Of a stretch of 64,000 bases of DNA, positions 9,864 to 19,522 are shown piece by piece. The notes below the pieces were generated by a model, which was not told the DNA's origin, did no database searches, and saw nothing but the letters and a program-made list of their open reading frames with translations. The position numbers and the translations under genes were made by a program. Each line of letters starts with the position of its first letter. The first letter of the stretch is position 1. The DNA lies in assembly GCA_907163375.1 (NCBI GenBank), contig CAJQUW010007852.1, positions 19,027 to 83,026 on the forward strand, in the 5' to 3' direction. Source of the DNA: Prostheceraeus crozeri (taxonomy: Eukaryota; Platyhelminthes; Polycladida; Euryleptidae).

Positions 9864-10912
9864 GCGTTTGAAGTCAATCTATTATGATGTAAAACATCCC
9901 GCAGGATTTGCATCTATCAAGAAATTATCAAAAGCGAGTGGTCTTCCACAATCACAAGTGAAACGATGGTTAAAGGGTCAGGCTACCTATACACTCTACA
10001 AACAAGCGAAAAAGAAGTACCGCACCCGCCATTATATTGTTCATGACATCGATGAACAGTGGCAAGCAGATTTGTGTGATGTTGCCTCCATTTCAAAACA
10101 TAACTCGAGCAATAATTTTATTTTAACCGTCATTGATATTTTCTCGCGTTATGCGTGGGCTCAACCTTTAAAAACTATAGAAGAGAAAGAAGTAGCAAAA
10201 GCATTCCAAACAATTTTTCGAGAAGGTCGCATTCCAAAAAGAATTCAGAGTGATCAAGGAAAAGAGTTTGAAAATCAGCATGTGAGAAGATTATTTGAGA
10301 GGTATGACATTGAGTTGTTTAGTGTAAAGAGTGCTTATAAAGCTGCACTCGTTGAACGTTTTAATCGCACATTAAAAAATCTCTTGTGGCGACATTTTAC
10401 TGCCAACTTGACACAAAATTGGACAAAGGTTCTACAAGATACACTCCATGCCTACAATCACTCTATCCATCGTTCTATTGGACTCAGACCAGTAGATGTA
10501 AATGCTGACAATGTAGATAAAGTGCGCGAATCATTCCAACGTAAACGCACTCTTGTGAAAAGGGATGTGAAAATTGGCGATAAAGTTCGTATCTCAAAAG
10601 TGAAGTGTTTTTTCTAAAGGGTACCTTCCGAATTGGACAGAGGAGGTATTTACAGTATCAAGGATTAATCAAAAAGACTCTCCGACCACCTACAAGTTGA
10701 AAGATTACGATAATGAAGAAATTGAGGGTAGCTTTTACCGCGATGAGATTGAGGTAGTCACTGAAAGTGAAACATATTTGGTAGAGAAAATCATTCGATG
10801 TAAAAAACGACAAGGTGAAGAATGGTGTCTTGTTAAATGGACTGGTTATCCTTCAAGTATGAACTCTTGTATGCGTCGTGCCGACATCTTTCATCTAAGT
10901 GATCGACAGTGA
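9694..10912 (+). pseudogene. Polinton integrase with chromodomain (A1), broken
   Basis: Retrovirus-type DDE integrase. The N-terminal helix-turn-helix region (YYDVKHPAGF to QVKRWLKGQ) is typical of Polintons. The catalytic core shows QADLCD, SDQGKEF and VERFNR for the D, D and E. The end carries a chromodomain (YLVEKI, EEWCLVKWTGYP), which usually reads histone marks and steers insertion. Family members use it to join the element ends into host DNA with 6-bp duplications. This copy looks broken, with about one break; the A2 copy looks whole. Confidence 0.88.
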
Positions 10913-10953
10913 TTCATGCAAAGTTGTAACTAACAATGTTTAGGGTTTGAGCT

Positions 10954-11409
10954 ATGAATCCAACTGCCTCATTTTATTCACGACCCTCCTATGTAAGTGG
11001 TGGAGGACAAATTTACATCGGCGCTCGCCGCCAACGTGGAGGTAGCATACTTGGTGCACTGAAATCTGTTGTAGCACCTCTCATATCCAATGTCGGTAGA
11101 TCTTTAAAACGAAATGTTTTAAGCAATGCCGTTGGCTTTGCTGGTGATGTTGCTAGTGATCTTTCCAGAGGTAGAAGTTTTAAGAGCAGTTTGTTGAATC
11201 GTGGGAAGGAACGCGGTTTAAAAACATTGAAGCAGACCTTTGCTGGTGCTACTCAAGGAAAGAAATCACCTAAACGAATGAATAAAGGAAGAAGGAAACA
11301 TCGCGGAGCTGGTAAGGTGCGATCTTCAGTCAAAAGGCATTCACGCAAACGTCGCAGAGGCTCTAATCATTCATCAGGCACTAAACGACGACGCTGCTAT
11401 AACTTCTAA
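10954..11409 (+). CDS. pVI-like minor capsid protein (A1)
   Basis: 151 residues. The N-terminus has SGGGQIYIGARRQRGG, then an amphipathic helix region, then a long Arg/Lys-rich tail. This composition and its place just before the major capsid gene match the adenovirus pVI/pX-like minor virion proteins of Polintons, which hold the core and break membranes during entry, and are often cut by the element's own protease. A possible splice acceptor (TGTTTAG) lies just upstream. Confidence 0.6.
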   Translation: MNPTASFYSRPSYVSGGGQIYIGARRQRGGSILGALKSVVAPLISNVGRSLKRNVLSNAVGFAGDVASDLSRGRSFKSSLLNRGKERGLKTLKQTFAGATQGKKSPKRMNKGRRKHRGAGKVRSSVKRHSRKRRRGSNHSSGTKRRRCYNF

Positions 11410-11411
11410 TC

Positions 11412-12428
11412 ATGGAGTGTAAAACTTCCGGTTTTTGTTTGTTCGATCAACAAGCCATACAGACAGATATTCTTAGTTCAAGTATTGTAGATTATCATCC
11501 TCGAACAGCTGAGAATGCTGGCCCCATTGAATTTGTTATTCCTGGTGGTAGTGATGACTACATAGATTTGAGTTATGCGATGCTTGATTTGAGGTTTAGA
11601 ATTCAGCAAGCAGATGGAACTGCTATTGACGATGCACATAAAGTTGGACTGAACAATTTACCATTGACTGCATTACTTCGCGATGTTTCTCTAACGATTG
11701 GAGAGCAGCAGGTGGAAGGTGGTCAAAGCGATTATCCCTATAAATCATATTTCAATCATGCATCACAGTTTCATCCAGCAGCACAAAAAAGTGATATGGA
11801 AGCCATGGGATGGTACAGAGATGAAGCAGGAAAATTTGATGCTGAAACAAACAGTGGCTTTGTAAAGCGATCTGCTATGATTAAAGATAGTAAAGTATGT
11901 CAGCTATATGGTCCGTTGAATTTAGACTTCTTTAGACAGTCAAAGTTTTTACTGTGTAATACCAGCATGCGACTCAAGCTGACATTGAATAAGCCTGAAT
12001 TTTCGCTGAATGCATTTGCTAAAGTTGAAAATTTTAGAATTCATGTGGAAGATATTGCACTTTACATTCGTCGAGTAGCACCGAATCCAAGTGTCATTAG
12101 AGGGCATGCTGAAGGCCTTAACCGCCAAAATGCCATTTACCCCGTTCAGCATACAAAGCTTCTCACCTTTACAATTCCGAAAGATCAAAAGAGTTTCATG
12201 AAAGATGGCCTCTTTCCATCGGAAGCATCGAAGCTCCTCATGGTGGCAATGGTTGAAAATGATGCATTTAATGGTAATATAAAGAAGAATCCTTTCAATC
12301 CTTTCAACCAGATTTTGCTTCGGATCAATTTATGCGCAGTTATGTTGATTTTATGGATGTCTTTGGCTTTTACAATACGGATGACACCAACGGACTCACT
12401 ATGAAAGAGTTTAAGAGTGGATATACTA
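11412..12428 (+). pseudogene. Major capsid protein, left piece (A1), interrupted by element B
   Basis: This family (the widespread F54H12.2-like protein of animal Polintons) is read here as the double-jelly-roll major capsid protein. Recognisable parts are GPIEFVIPGG and YIDLSYAMLDLRF near the start. In A1 the gene is interrupted at 12428 by element B, whose ends and 6-bp duplication lie inside the coding sequence. It looks broken beyond that insertion as well. The A2 copy at 43748-45025 is the reference for the full length of 425 residues. Confidence 0.8.
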
Positions 12429-13562
12429 AGTAATGGGCAAAAGACCGTTCCAGGCCACCACAAAATTCAAAAAAATAGTATCTTTAAAAACGACATAAAT
12501 TCATGAATTTAGACCCTTTTTCAGGTTTTTAAGACCTAAATACATGAATTTAGACCGTTCCAGGCCACCACAAAATTCAAAAAAATAGTATCTTTAAAAA
12601 CGACATAAATTCATGAATTTAGACCCTTTTTCAGGTTTTTGTGACCTAAATACATGAATTTAGACCGTTCCAGGCCACCACAAAATTCAAAAAAATAGTA
12701 TCTTTAAAAACGACATAAATTCATGAATTTAGACCCTTTTTCAGGTTTTTAAGACCTAAATACATGAATTTAGACCGTTCCAGGCCACCACAAAATTCAA
12801 AAAAATAGTATCTTTAAAAACGACATAAATTCATGAATTTAGACCTTTTTTCAGGTTTTTAAGACCTAAATACATGAATTTAGACCGTTCCAGGACACCA
12901 TAAAATCAAAAAAATTAGTACTTTTAAAAACGACATAAATTCATGAATTTAGTCCTTTTTTCAGGTTTTTAAGACCTAAATACATGAATTTAGTCCATTC
13001 AAAAAGTACCATTTTTTCAAAAAATGACATTTTTAAAAACGACATAAATTCATGAATTTGGGCGTTTTTAAAAATACCCAATTTTCAAATTTTTCAAAAT
13101 CTCAAATTTGAGAATTACAATCGGGCGAAGCCCTAGAACCTTCGGTTCGATTTTCACCCCCAAAATCATGACCGTTCAAGGACACCGAAAATCATAAAAG
13201 TTAAGAATCACAAATTTGAGATTAAGATCATTTTTTTACCTTGAAAATCATGACCGTTCAAGGACACCGAAAATCATAAAAGTTAAGAATCTCAAATTTG
13301 AGATTAAGATCATTTTTTTACTTTGAAAATCATGACCGTTCAAGGACACCGAAAAAATCATAAAAGTTAAGAATCTCAAAATTTGAGAATTACAATCGGG
13401 CGAAGCCCTAGAACCTTCGGTTCGATTTTCATTGCTTAAATCATGACCGTTCAAGGTCATCTAAAACCGGACACCAAAAATCATAAAAGTTGAGAATTTC
13501 AAATTCATGAATTTTATCCATCTTTCAGGTTTTTAAAATATATCATGTGTCTAAAAATATTT
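12429..13562. repeat. B left terminal inverted repeat with 110-bp tandem units
   Basis: The repeat mirrors 54563-55696. Its outer half is a tandem array with period 110 bp: the landmark GACCGTTCCAGG recurs at 12443, 12553, 12663, 12773 and 12883. Each unit contains the palindrome TAAATTCATGAATTTA. The inner half has a different repeat centred on ATCATGACCGTTCAAGG, and two copies of the short palindrome with CGGGCGAAGCCCTAGAACC (about 13122-13150 and 13398-13425). Confidence 0.92.
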
Positions 13563-13692
13563 CTTTAAAAGTGGAAGAAACAAAAGTGGAAGAAACAGCA
13601 AGAATATATCCTTCAATATCATATGAACGTAGTTCTGCTACCCCCTCCCTTCTGTCTTCTAGGGGTCCCTTAAGAAATTTTTTTATTATAAA
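13563..13692 (+). other. Fragment of the B subterminal membrane gene and protease leader
   Basis: Positions about 13571-13640 repeat the beginning of the membrane protein encoded at the other end of B (start near 52609), including its doubled GTGGAAGAAAC. It then passes into a C-rich stretch ending in the block AGGGGTCCCTTAAG, which also precedes the protease of B2. The fragment shows that part of the subterminal gene has been copied into both ends. Confidence 0.6.
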
Positions 13693-14155
13693 ATGAGCAA
13701 CATAAATAAGTTTTTTAAATTATATGGAACGCAAACTACGACAAATTTCGACCTAAAGAAAATCGCAAATGAATTAGGAATAAAGAATTTTCATGTTCTA
13801 ATGAGAGACGAATTACAATTCCTAAAAAAAATAAGCCAACAGGAACCTTCAGTTCCCGGAACAAAGTTCCATCAATAACTGTAAATTTCGTAACCAATCT
13901 CCATACGTCAGATGAAAAAGGCGTACATTGGTCAGCAGGACAAAGAAATATAAACTGTTCAAATTATTATTTTGACTCATACGGACTTCCACCTACGAAT
14001 GAAGTAACAGAAATACTTGGCAATGGAATTTATAATACGTTTCAAATTCAAAAACCGGGAACTACTTATTGTGGACAATTATGTTTATACGTTTTGTACA
14101 AATTACAAAAAGGAGTATCATTTCTAGATATTATGTTAGAGTTAAACAATCTATA
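13693..14155 (+). pseudogene. Adenain-like cysteine protease (B), broken
   Basis: The family cuts virion precursor proteins during maturation (adenovirus protease, C5/Ulp1 fold). The region matches the whole-looking copy in B2 (63207-63668), which shows the HW, FDSYG and YCGQLC motifs. The B copy looks broken, with about one break. It faces the integrase gene (convergent), with a palindrome-bearing spacer of about 35 bp between them. A short GC-rich palindrome (near 13842-13868) is present inside the coding region in both copies. Confidence 0.75.
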
Positions 14156-14190
14156 ACTCAAGCGAAGCTAGCTAAAGCGCCACCTAAAGG

Positions 14191-15624
14191 TTAAAGCTCT
14201 GTTTTCTGTAATTCATTTTGATAAAAACGACCTCTGATATCCTCATTATCTAAATCTTTAATTTCATAAGTAATCGGATAACTTTGATTTATTTTAGAAA
14301 CTTCAAATATTTCTTTAGTCCAATAGCCAACAAAGCCTTTTTCAAATTTATTCTTATATTTAAATATTCTAACTCTATCTCCAATTTTAAATTTCGGCTT
14401 AAGTTTCTGCAAATTCGGATTACTCTCATTCAAATTATTATTCTCGAATATTTTCTTTCGTATCAAATCAGGGTCGTCAGAAGCATTCTTTGGGGTTTCT
14501 TCAATACCAGAATGAACTTTATTATTGTACTCTTCCACAATTCCTGGTAATATCTTCAACCATTTCTGATTTCTTTGCTCAGTAAATTTCTTGAATAATT
14601 TATTTTTTAACGTCCGATTGAATCTTTCTATCACTACGGCCTTCCCTGCATTTTCAGTTGAATAAACTGAGCCTTGGCGATGACTTTCGTCTGTTTCAAA
14701 TAGTGGCTGAACGTTTCGGTTATAAAATTCCGATCCTTTATCAACAAACAATTTTTTTGGCTTTCTCTTACTTTCTTTAAAGATTCCTTCAAACGCATAT
14801 TTAACTGATAGACCACTTTTATTTTTTAAAGGCTTTACCCAAGCGTATCGTGTATATAAATCTATAACGGTCAATGCGTATTTGTAGTCCCTTTCATTCG
14901 GCATATGAATAAGATCAGCACTCCAAATATCATCTTTATTAAATACTTTTACTTTCAATAAATATTTAGGCCTTCTGTATTCTTTATGAATTTCAGACGC
15001 ATAGCGGCTTGGGTCATTCGTCATTTCGGACGCGTAGGTTCGAACGTTGCTCTCAGAGTTATTAGTTCGAACGTTGCTCTCAGAGTTATTAGTTCGAGCG
15101 TTGCTCTCAGACAGCTTTGCTGTCGTTTCATTTAAACCCTGACCGAATAATATTTTAGCTTGTAAAGCTTTCTTAACAAACATTCTTTCAATTTTTTCTC
15201 TAAATGTAGGATTTTGAATACTATCTAATTCTTGAATCATCTTCTTATCAGCTGCATGTCGAGAACTTAGATCATGATTTCGATAAGCTAAATCATGCCT
15301 GTAAGCTGCGGCATCTACTCTATTTATTGGTTCTTCACCTGGTTTCGGATTATTATTCTCATCTAGTCTTATATCTAATCGAGTTCCTGGACCAGTATAT
15401 GAATGACCAGGAAGATGTTTTTCTTTCGAATATTTACTCCAAATAAATCCAGGAAAGTTTTCTAATGTTTTTTGTATATCACCACCGAAGTGGTATGGAA
15501 CTTTGTTCTTGTCACCTCCAATATCCTGACAATGTGAGTTTTTATTTTTGTTTAATAGATAATTCAATAAATCTAAATTAGAAATTTTTAATTTAATTAA
15601 ATTTTCGGAATTTGTGGAATTCAT
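14191..15624 (-). CDS. Fusion of PLA2-like domain and Polinton integrase (B)
   Basis: 477 residues in one frame. Residues about 55-115 match the parvovirus-type phospholipase A2 domain: a YTGPGTRLD calcium-loop motif and DAAAYRHDLAY with the HD pair. A linker of three near-identical units (NSESNVRT) follows at about residues 170-195. The integrase core comes next, with WSADLIH, VDKGSEF and VIERFNR giving D, D and E, and an SH3-like end, but no chromodomain and no usual N-terminal helix region. PLA2 domains help virions leave endosomes; integrases insert the element. A combined gene implies processing, or that a repeat array fused two genes. Confidence 0.85.
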   Translation of the reverse strand: MNSTNSENLIKLKISNLDLLNYLLNKNKNSHCQDIGGDKNKVPYHFGGDIQKTLENFPGFIWSKYSKEKHLPGHSYTGPGTRLDIRLDENNNPKPGEEPINRVDAAAYRHDLAYRNHDLSSRHAADKKMIQELDSIQNPTFREKIERMFVKKALQAKILFGQGLNETTAKLSESNARTNNSESNVRTNNSESNVRTYASEMTNDPSRYASEIHKEYRRPKYLLKVKVFNKDDIWSADLIHMPNERDYKYALTVIDLYTRYAWVKPLKNKSGLSVKYAFEGIFKESKRKPKKLFVDKGSEFYNRNVQPLFETDESHRQGSVYSTENAGKAVVIERFNRTLKNKLFKKFTEQRNQKWLKILPGIVEEYNNKVHSGIEETPKNASDDPDLIRKKIFENNNLNESNPNLQKLKPKFKIGDRVRIFKYKNKFEKGFVGYWTKEIFEVSKINQSYPITYEIKDLDNEDIRGRFYQNELQKTEL

Positions 15625-15676
15625 TTTAAAAGATAAAATAAATGTTTTACCTTATGGACCAAAGGTCCTGAGGTTA

Positions 15677-16162
15677 TTACCGAATCATACTAGGACTTAG
15701 ATATATTCCAGAACCATCTTTAGTTTCTTTAATTTCAATTAAATCATCAACATTGTGGAGAATATTTTTAAGAACTCGTTTTCCTTCATCAACTAATTTT
15801 AATTTACTAATAAAATTATCTACTACTCCTTCACCCCTAGCAACTTTCTCTAACTCTCTATTATGTCGTTTTTGTTCTTCTAATGCTGCTTTCTCTGATT
15901 TATTTTTATTTACTGCTTGGACAATACCAGCTGTCCCACCTGCAACACTTCCTGCTGCAGCTATGCCTCCTATTATTAGTGGAATTAATGGGAGAATCCC
16001 GCCATTCTTTTCTTCTTGTAATTGAATATTCTCTATCATTGGTTTACTTATGTAATACTTTTTTTTATTAATAGTAATAGTTTTAGGGGTATTTTTGTCA
16101 ACAATATTACGTAATTTTAATTCAACAGTTTTATTATTAATATTACTTTTCGCTTGCGACAT
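15677..16162 (-). CDS. Small hydrophobic virion-type protein (B)
   Basis: 161 residues. Polar, basic N-terminus, then a Gly/Ala/Ile-rich hydrophobic stretch (about residues 54-85, with LPLIPLIIGGIAAAG), then a charged helical part and a C-terminal ETKDGSGIYLSPSMI. Polintons often carry such a protein next to the capsid gene, probably an internal virion or membrane-active protein comparable to pX/pVI. The role is inferred from layout and position. A short GGTCCTGAGG palindrome lies just after the stop. Confidence 0.5.
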   Translation of the reverse strand: MSQAKSNINNKTVELKLRNIVDKNTPKTITINKKKYYISKPMIENIQLQEEKNGGILPLIPLIIGGIAAAGSVAGGTAGIVQAVNKNKSEKAALEEQKRHNRELEKVARGEGVVDNFISKLKLVDEGKRVLKNILHNVDDLIEIKETKDGSGIYLSPSMIR

Positions 16163-16391
16163 TTTTAATAAAAAAATTTTAAGTTATCAAAAATTTAAAT
16201 CTATTCTAGTTATGAAAAAATTTCAAGTTACTAAAAAATTTTAAGTTACCAAAAAATTTTAATCTATTCTAGTTATGAAAAATTTTAAGTTAAGAATTTT
16301 TAATCTATTCTAGTTATGAAAAAATTTTAATTAACTTATCAGAGCGAAGCTCCTCTGGCTTTAGCCTATCGGACCAAAGGTCCTAAGGTTA
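16163..16391. repeat. AT-rich spacer with short repeats and a palindrome (B)
   Basis: Between the small hydrophobic gene and the capsid gene lie about three copies of a unit with TCTATTCTAGTTATGAAAA, followed at 16340-16390 by a GC-rich palindrome pair (GAGCGAAGCTCC and GGACCAAAGGTCC). No gene seen. The spacer would be the promoter region for the small gene. Confidence 0.6.
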
Positions 16392-17726
16392 CTAACCGAT
16401 CCTTACCATCTTTCCATTAAGAATTTCAATAGAATATTTTACATCTTCTAGCAATAAACCATAAGCCATCAATGAAGTTGTGGAATCTTTCTTTTCAATA
16501 TTAATTGTTACATCACAACCATTTTTAATAATATCTTCAGATTGTGCACTTAAATCGAAACAGAAAATTGGATATAAATGTCTCCAATCTCCAGGAGTTA
16601 ATTGTGGTTCAACTCCAAATTCTGTACAAAGATTTCGATAACAATCATATCCTTCCATAAATTGATTATTGGTATCATCGAATCTTAATGGATCAATTGG
16701 ATATCGGGTTTGATTTAATGAAACTTGTAAACTTCGAATTGTATTAATATGAAAAATATTGTTGTTCTTATCAAAACTTGGAGAATTATTTCTTTGAAAT
16801 GTTAGTAATAAATATCTTGGAGTATTCGCAGTTCTAGTAAAATGCCAGTTAAATCTTTGTTCGGAAAAAGTTACTGAACTAGCAGTACGCTTTAGAAAAT
16901 TTACTGGAATTGGTTTGTTAGTATTTAATCTTTTTGCAATAGCTGTTTCAACCTCTAAACTAGGAGTAATATGCTTTATCCACCATTCAAGTCTATCAAT
17001 TTTTAAATATGCTTTTTTCCCAGTCTTACCAAAAAAGATTAATTCATTATTTGCTGTACGATGAATTATTAACTTAAATTTTAATTGATATGATATTTTA
17101 TCATAATCTAAATAACCAAATAATGGAGACAATGACCAATTAACTGTCTGTTTACTTTTCTTGTTAAATTCACGTCTTTCTTTATATGCATCATTATTTG
17201 TTTTATTTAAATGTTTTGCAATATTTTCTACATCTTTCGCAATTCCTGCTGCATCTGTTCCAGCGTGAGTTAAATCATCAACAATTATACCATCATTAGT
17301 ATCAGGAAACCAACCTTCGATTTCATACTTTTTATTATTTTCACCAATTGTTATAAATCTAAGCATTGTATCAATTACACCTGGAGAATCACTTATTGTT
17401 TCTATATTTTGAGTTACAACATCTAAACGCATTTGTGTAAATAATCTTGGAAAGAAATTATTCTCTAGTGCAATATTATCGGTTTCTGGTAATGGTGTTG
17501 TAAAATTAGCATCACTATATAAAGAATATTCACAATGTAAAAACGAATCAGGTAAATATATATAACTCTGCTGATTATCAACTTCAAAAATTAAATCACC
17601 TCCAGTATTTACTCTACTGGAAGATCCGGGATTCATAGCAATTCTTATATAGTCATTCTTTTTTTGATTATTACTGACGAACGGAGGATCGTCTAATCTA
17701 AATTTATTTTCGATAAGCGAAGACAT
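16392..17726 (-). CDS. Major capsid protein (B)
   Basis: 444 residues. Read as the double-jelly-roll major capsid protein because the C-terminal block YPIFCFDLSAQSEDI, followed by strands ending in KYSIEI, parallels YAFDLTADSDIS and SNIEI in the A-family capsid protein. PRYLLLTFQ in the second half is typical of this group. It would form the trimers (pseudo-hexamers) of an icosahedral shell. It is flanked by small virion-type genes on the same strand. Overall it shares little else with the A-family protein, so the two families are distant. Confidence 0.72.
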   Translation of the reverse strand: MSSLIENKFRLDDPPFVSNNQKKNDYIRIAMNPGSSSRVNTGGDLIFEVDNQQSYIYLPDSFLHCEYSLYSDANFTTPLPETDNIALENNFFPRLFTQMRLDVVTQNIETISDSPGVIDTMLRFITIGENNKKYEIEGWFPDTNDGIIVDDLTHAGTDAAGIAKDVENIAKHLNKTNNDAYKERREFNKKSKQTVNWSLSPLFGYLDYDKISYQLKFKLIIHRTANNELIFFGKTGKKAYLKIDRLEWWIKHITPSLEVETAIAKRLNTNKPIPVNFLKRTASSVTFSEQRFNWHFTRTANTPRYLLLTFQRNNSPSFDKNNNIFHINTIRSLQVSLNQTRYPIDPLRFDDTNNQFMEGYDCYRNLCTEFGVEPQLTPGDWRHLYPIFCFDLSAQSEDIIKNGCDVTINIEKKDSTTSLMAYGLLLEDVKYSIEILNGKMVRIG

Positions 17727-17820
17727 TTTTATAAAAAATAATTTGACTTTTTGTTTTTTCTCACAGACAGAAAAAAATTTTACTAAAAAAATTACTAAAA
17801 AATTTTACTAAAATATAATT

Positions 17821-18366
17821 TTAGAATTTTGCTAGACCAGCTCCGCTACAGCTTTGCTGGTTAAACCGAAGGTTGCTGCTCACGCCATTACCTCTTATTT
17901 CTTCAATTGTTTTTTCATTATGTTTACTATCAGACGGAGCTCCGCTCCTCAAGGTTTCCCCAACAGCAATGTTAGCAATTTTGTTCTTTGTTTCATCTGA
18001 AAGTTTTTTTAATTTTTTTAGTTCTTCGGAATCATTCCTAAGTTTACGAATAGCTTCTAGTTGTTTTAATTCGTTTTGAGACTTGACAGCATTTGATATT
18101 GCACTAGCTGTACTACCTATAGCAGCTGCTCCTTTTGCAGCAGATGTAATCAAATCTTTATTATTTTTAATTAAGTTAACGATACTACCAATACCAGAGA
18201 AGATCCCAGCTCCTTCCGTGTGAACGGCACCTGCGGTGCCTAGGAACTTTTCTGTTCCGACTGTTTCTCTATTATCATAATGATAAACAGGATTCATACG
18301 TGGTTCATGAGCAATTTTTTGATTTGAAGCAAAATGTTTAAGATTGTGTTTATAAATTATAGGCAT
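17821..18366 (-). CDS. Small Gly/Ala-rich virion-type protein (B)
   Basis: 181 residues. The middle has GAGIFSGIGSIVNLI and an Ala/Gly/Ser-rich helix, followed by a coiled-coil-like Lys/Glu/Leu stretch (about residues 95-130). Two short GC-rich palindromes are embedded in frame (near 17933-17957 and 18213-18260) and appear in the protein as Gly/Ser/Ala-rich inserts. The amphipathic N-terminal helix recalls pVI-like membrane-lytic proteins. Function is a guess from composition and from its place beside the capsid gene. Confidence 0.5.
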   Translation of the reverse strand: MPIIYKHNLKHFASNQKIAHEPRMNPVYHYDNRETVGTEKFLGTAGAVHTEGAGIFSGIGSIVNLIKNNKDLITSAAKGAAAIGSTASAISNAVKSQNELKQLEAIRKLRNDSEELKKLKKLSDETKNKIANIAVGETLRSGAPSDSKHNEKTIEEIRGNGVSSNLRFNQQSCSGAGLAKF

Positions 18367-18407
18367 TTTTTAGGATTAAATTTGACTTTTGAGAAAAAAT
18401 ATTTACG

Positions 18408-18515
18408 ATCGGCTAAAGCCTCGAGGAGCTTCGCTCCGATTGGTTAGTAACCTGAGGACCTTTGGTCCGATCGGCTAAAGCCTCGAGGAGCTTCGCTCCG
18501 ATTGGTTAGAAACCC
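18408..18515. repeat. Pair of short GC-rich palindromes (B)
   Basis: GAGGAGCTTCGCTCCGAT occurs twice about 77 bp apart, with GGACCTTTGGTCC between. Each can fold into a tight hairpin. They lie between two genes on the minus strand, so they could end transcription or simply be an insertion hot spot. The same motifs occur inside coding regions elsewhere in B. Confidence 0.75.
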
Positions 18516-18528
18516 AAGACTTCGTCGA

Positions 18529-19416
18529 TTAAGATTTACGTTTGTGAATGGACAACAACTTCGAGATAACTTTATTAATTGACTGTTGCACTTTATCTAT
18601 TGCGTCAAGCAGCGTGTGATGTACTTTAATTTCTTTTCTATTAACTTGCATTTTCACCTGATTAATCTTCAATGCCGTTTTAAGAGCATTTAACTTAATT
18701 TTAAGAACATCTAATTGTCTTTTAACAGAATCTAACTGTTCTTTATTTTCTTTAGAGTTTTCTTGTAAATTTTTCTTTAATTCATTTTCTAAATTGATTT
18801 TCAGATTTTTCATTTTATCAACTTTTTCATTAAGTGAGTTTACTTCATTTATTATTCTATTCATCTTTTTCATTTGTTGAGTAATTTTAGAACTTAATTC
18901 ATCAACACTTTTTTGGAATGTAGCTTGTAACTGCTTTAAATTTTTTTTAATTCTTTCAGGTAGTTTTTCTATTTCATCTTCTAATTGATCTTTTAACATT
19001 TTTATCTGATGTTTATTTTTAATTACAGCAGATTTTAAATTTAAAGAAAGTAATATTAAAATTTTTGATTGTTCAGAAATCTTTTTAAAAAGTTTTGCTA
19101 TATCTGCTTCTAGCTCTCTATCCTTTTTATCAAGTTTTAATAATTTTTCGTTTAATGATTTGTCATTAAGTTTAAGCAACTTTAATTCGTTCATCAGTGG
19201 AACCAAAACATCGTTTATATATTTTTCCTTTAAGTCATTGATTTGTGTATCAACATATTGTTTATTTGTTAACTCTGTATTTTGTTGCGGAAGAATAGAA
19301 AGATGCAATGGTCCAGATAAAACGTCTCCAGTTTTCATGATATAATTTTCTATCTCTATTTCTAATTCACGATTATTCGGGATATATGCACCTCCACCAA
19401 CATTTGGTAACATCAT
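18529..19416 (-). CDS. Fibre-like coiled-coil protein (B)
   Basis: 295 residues. The N-terminal part has a motif known from phage and virus tail fibres: MKTGDVLSGPLHLS followed by ELTNKQYVDTQI (about residues 30-65). The rest is a long run of heptad-like Leu/Ile/Lys/Glu repeats, i.e. an extended coiled coil, with no cysteines. This predicts a trimeric rod that attaches to the capsid by its N-terminus and binds a receptor or supports a missing head. It is divergent from the clamp-like gene, with a 106-bp AT-rich shared promoter region between. Confidence 0.6.
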   Translation of the reverse strand: MMLPNVGGGAYIPNNRELEIEIENYIMKTGDVLSGPLHLSILPQQNTELTNKQYVDTQINDLKEKYINDVLVPLMNELKLLKLNDKSLNEKLLKLDKKDRELEADIAKLFKKISEQSKILILLSLNLKSAVIKNKHQIKMLKDQLEDEIEKLPERIKKNLKQLQATFQKSVDELSSKITQQMKKMNRIINEVNSLNEKVDKMKNLKINLENELKKNLQENSKENKEQLDSVKRQLDVLKIKLNALKTALKINQVKMQVNRKEIKVHHTLLDAIDKVQQSINKVISKLLSIHKRKS

Positions 19417-19522
19417 TTTTAAAACAATAAAAAAGTAAAACTTTTTCTAATAAAAATAAAAAAATAAAATTTTTTCTAATAAAAATAAAAAAAATAAAAT
19501 TTTTTCTAATAAAAATAAAAAA

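Noticed and set aside
9694-10912. LTR retrotransposon or retrovirus, because of the retroviral-type integrase and chromodomain
   Set aside because: No reverse transcriptase, gag or LTR nearby; polymerase B, packaging ATPase and capsid genes and 6-bp duplications identify Polintons.
12440-13000. CRISPR-like array
   Set aside because: Units are 110-bp tandem repeats without unique spacers, in a eukaryotic element's terminal repeat. The 120-, 150-, about 60- and 291-bp arrays were rejected for the same reason.
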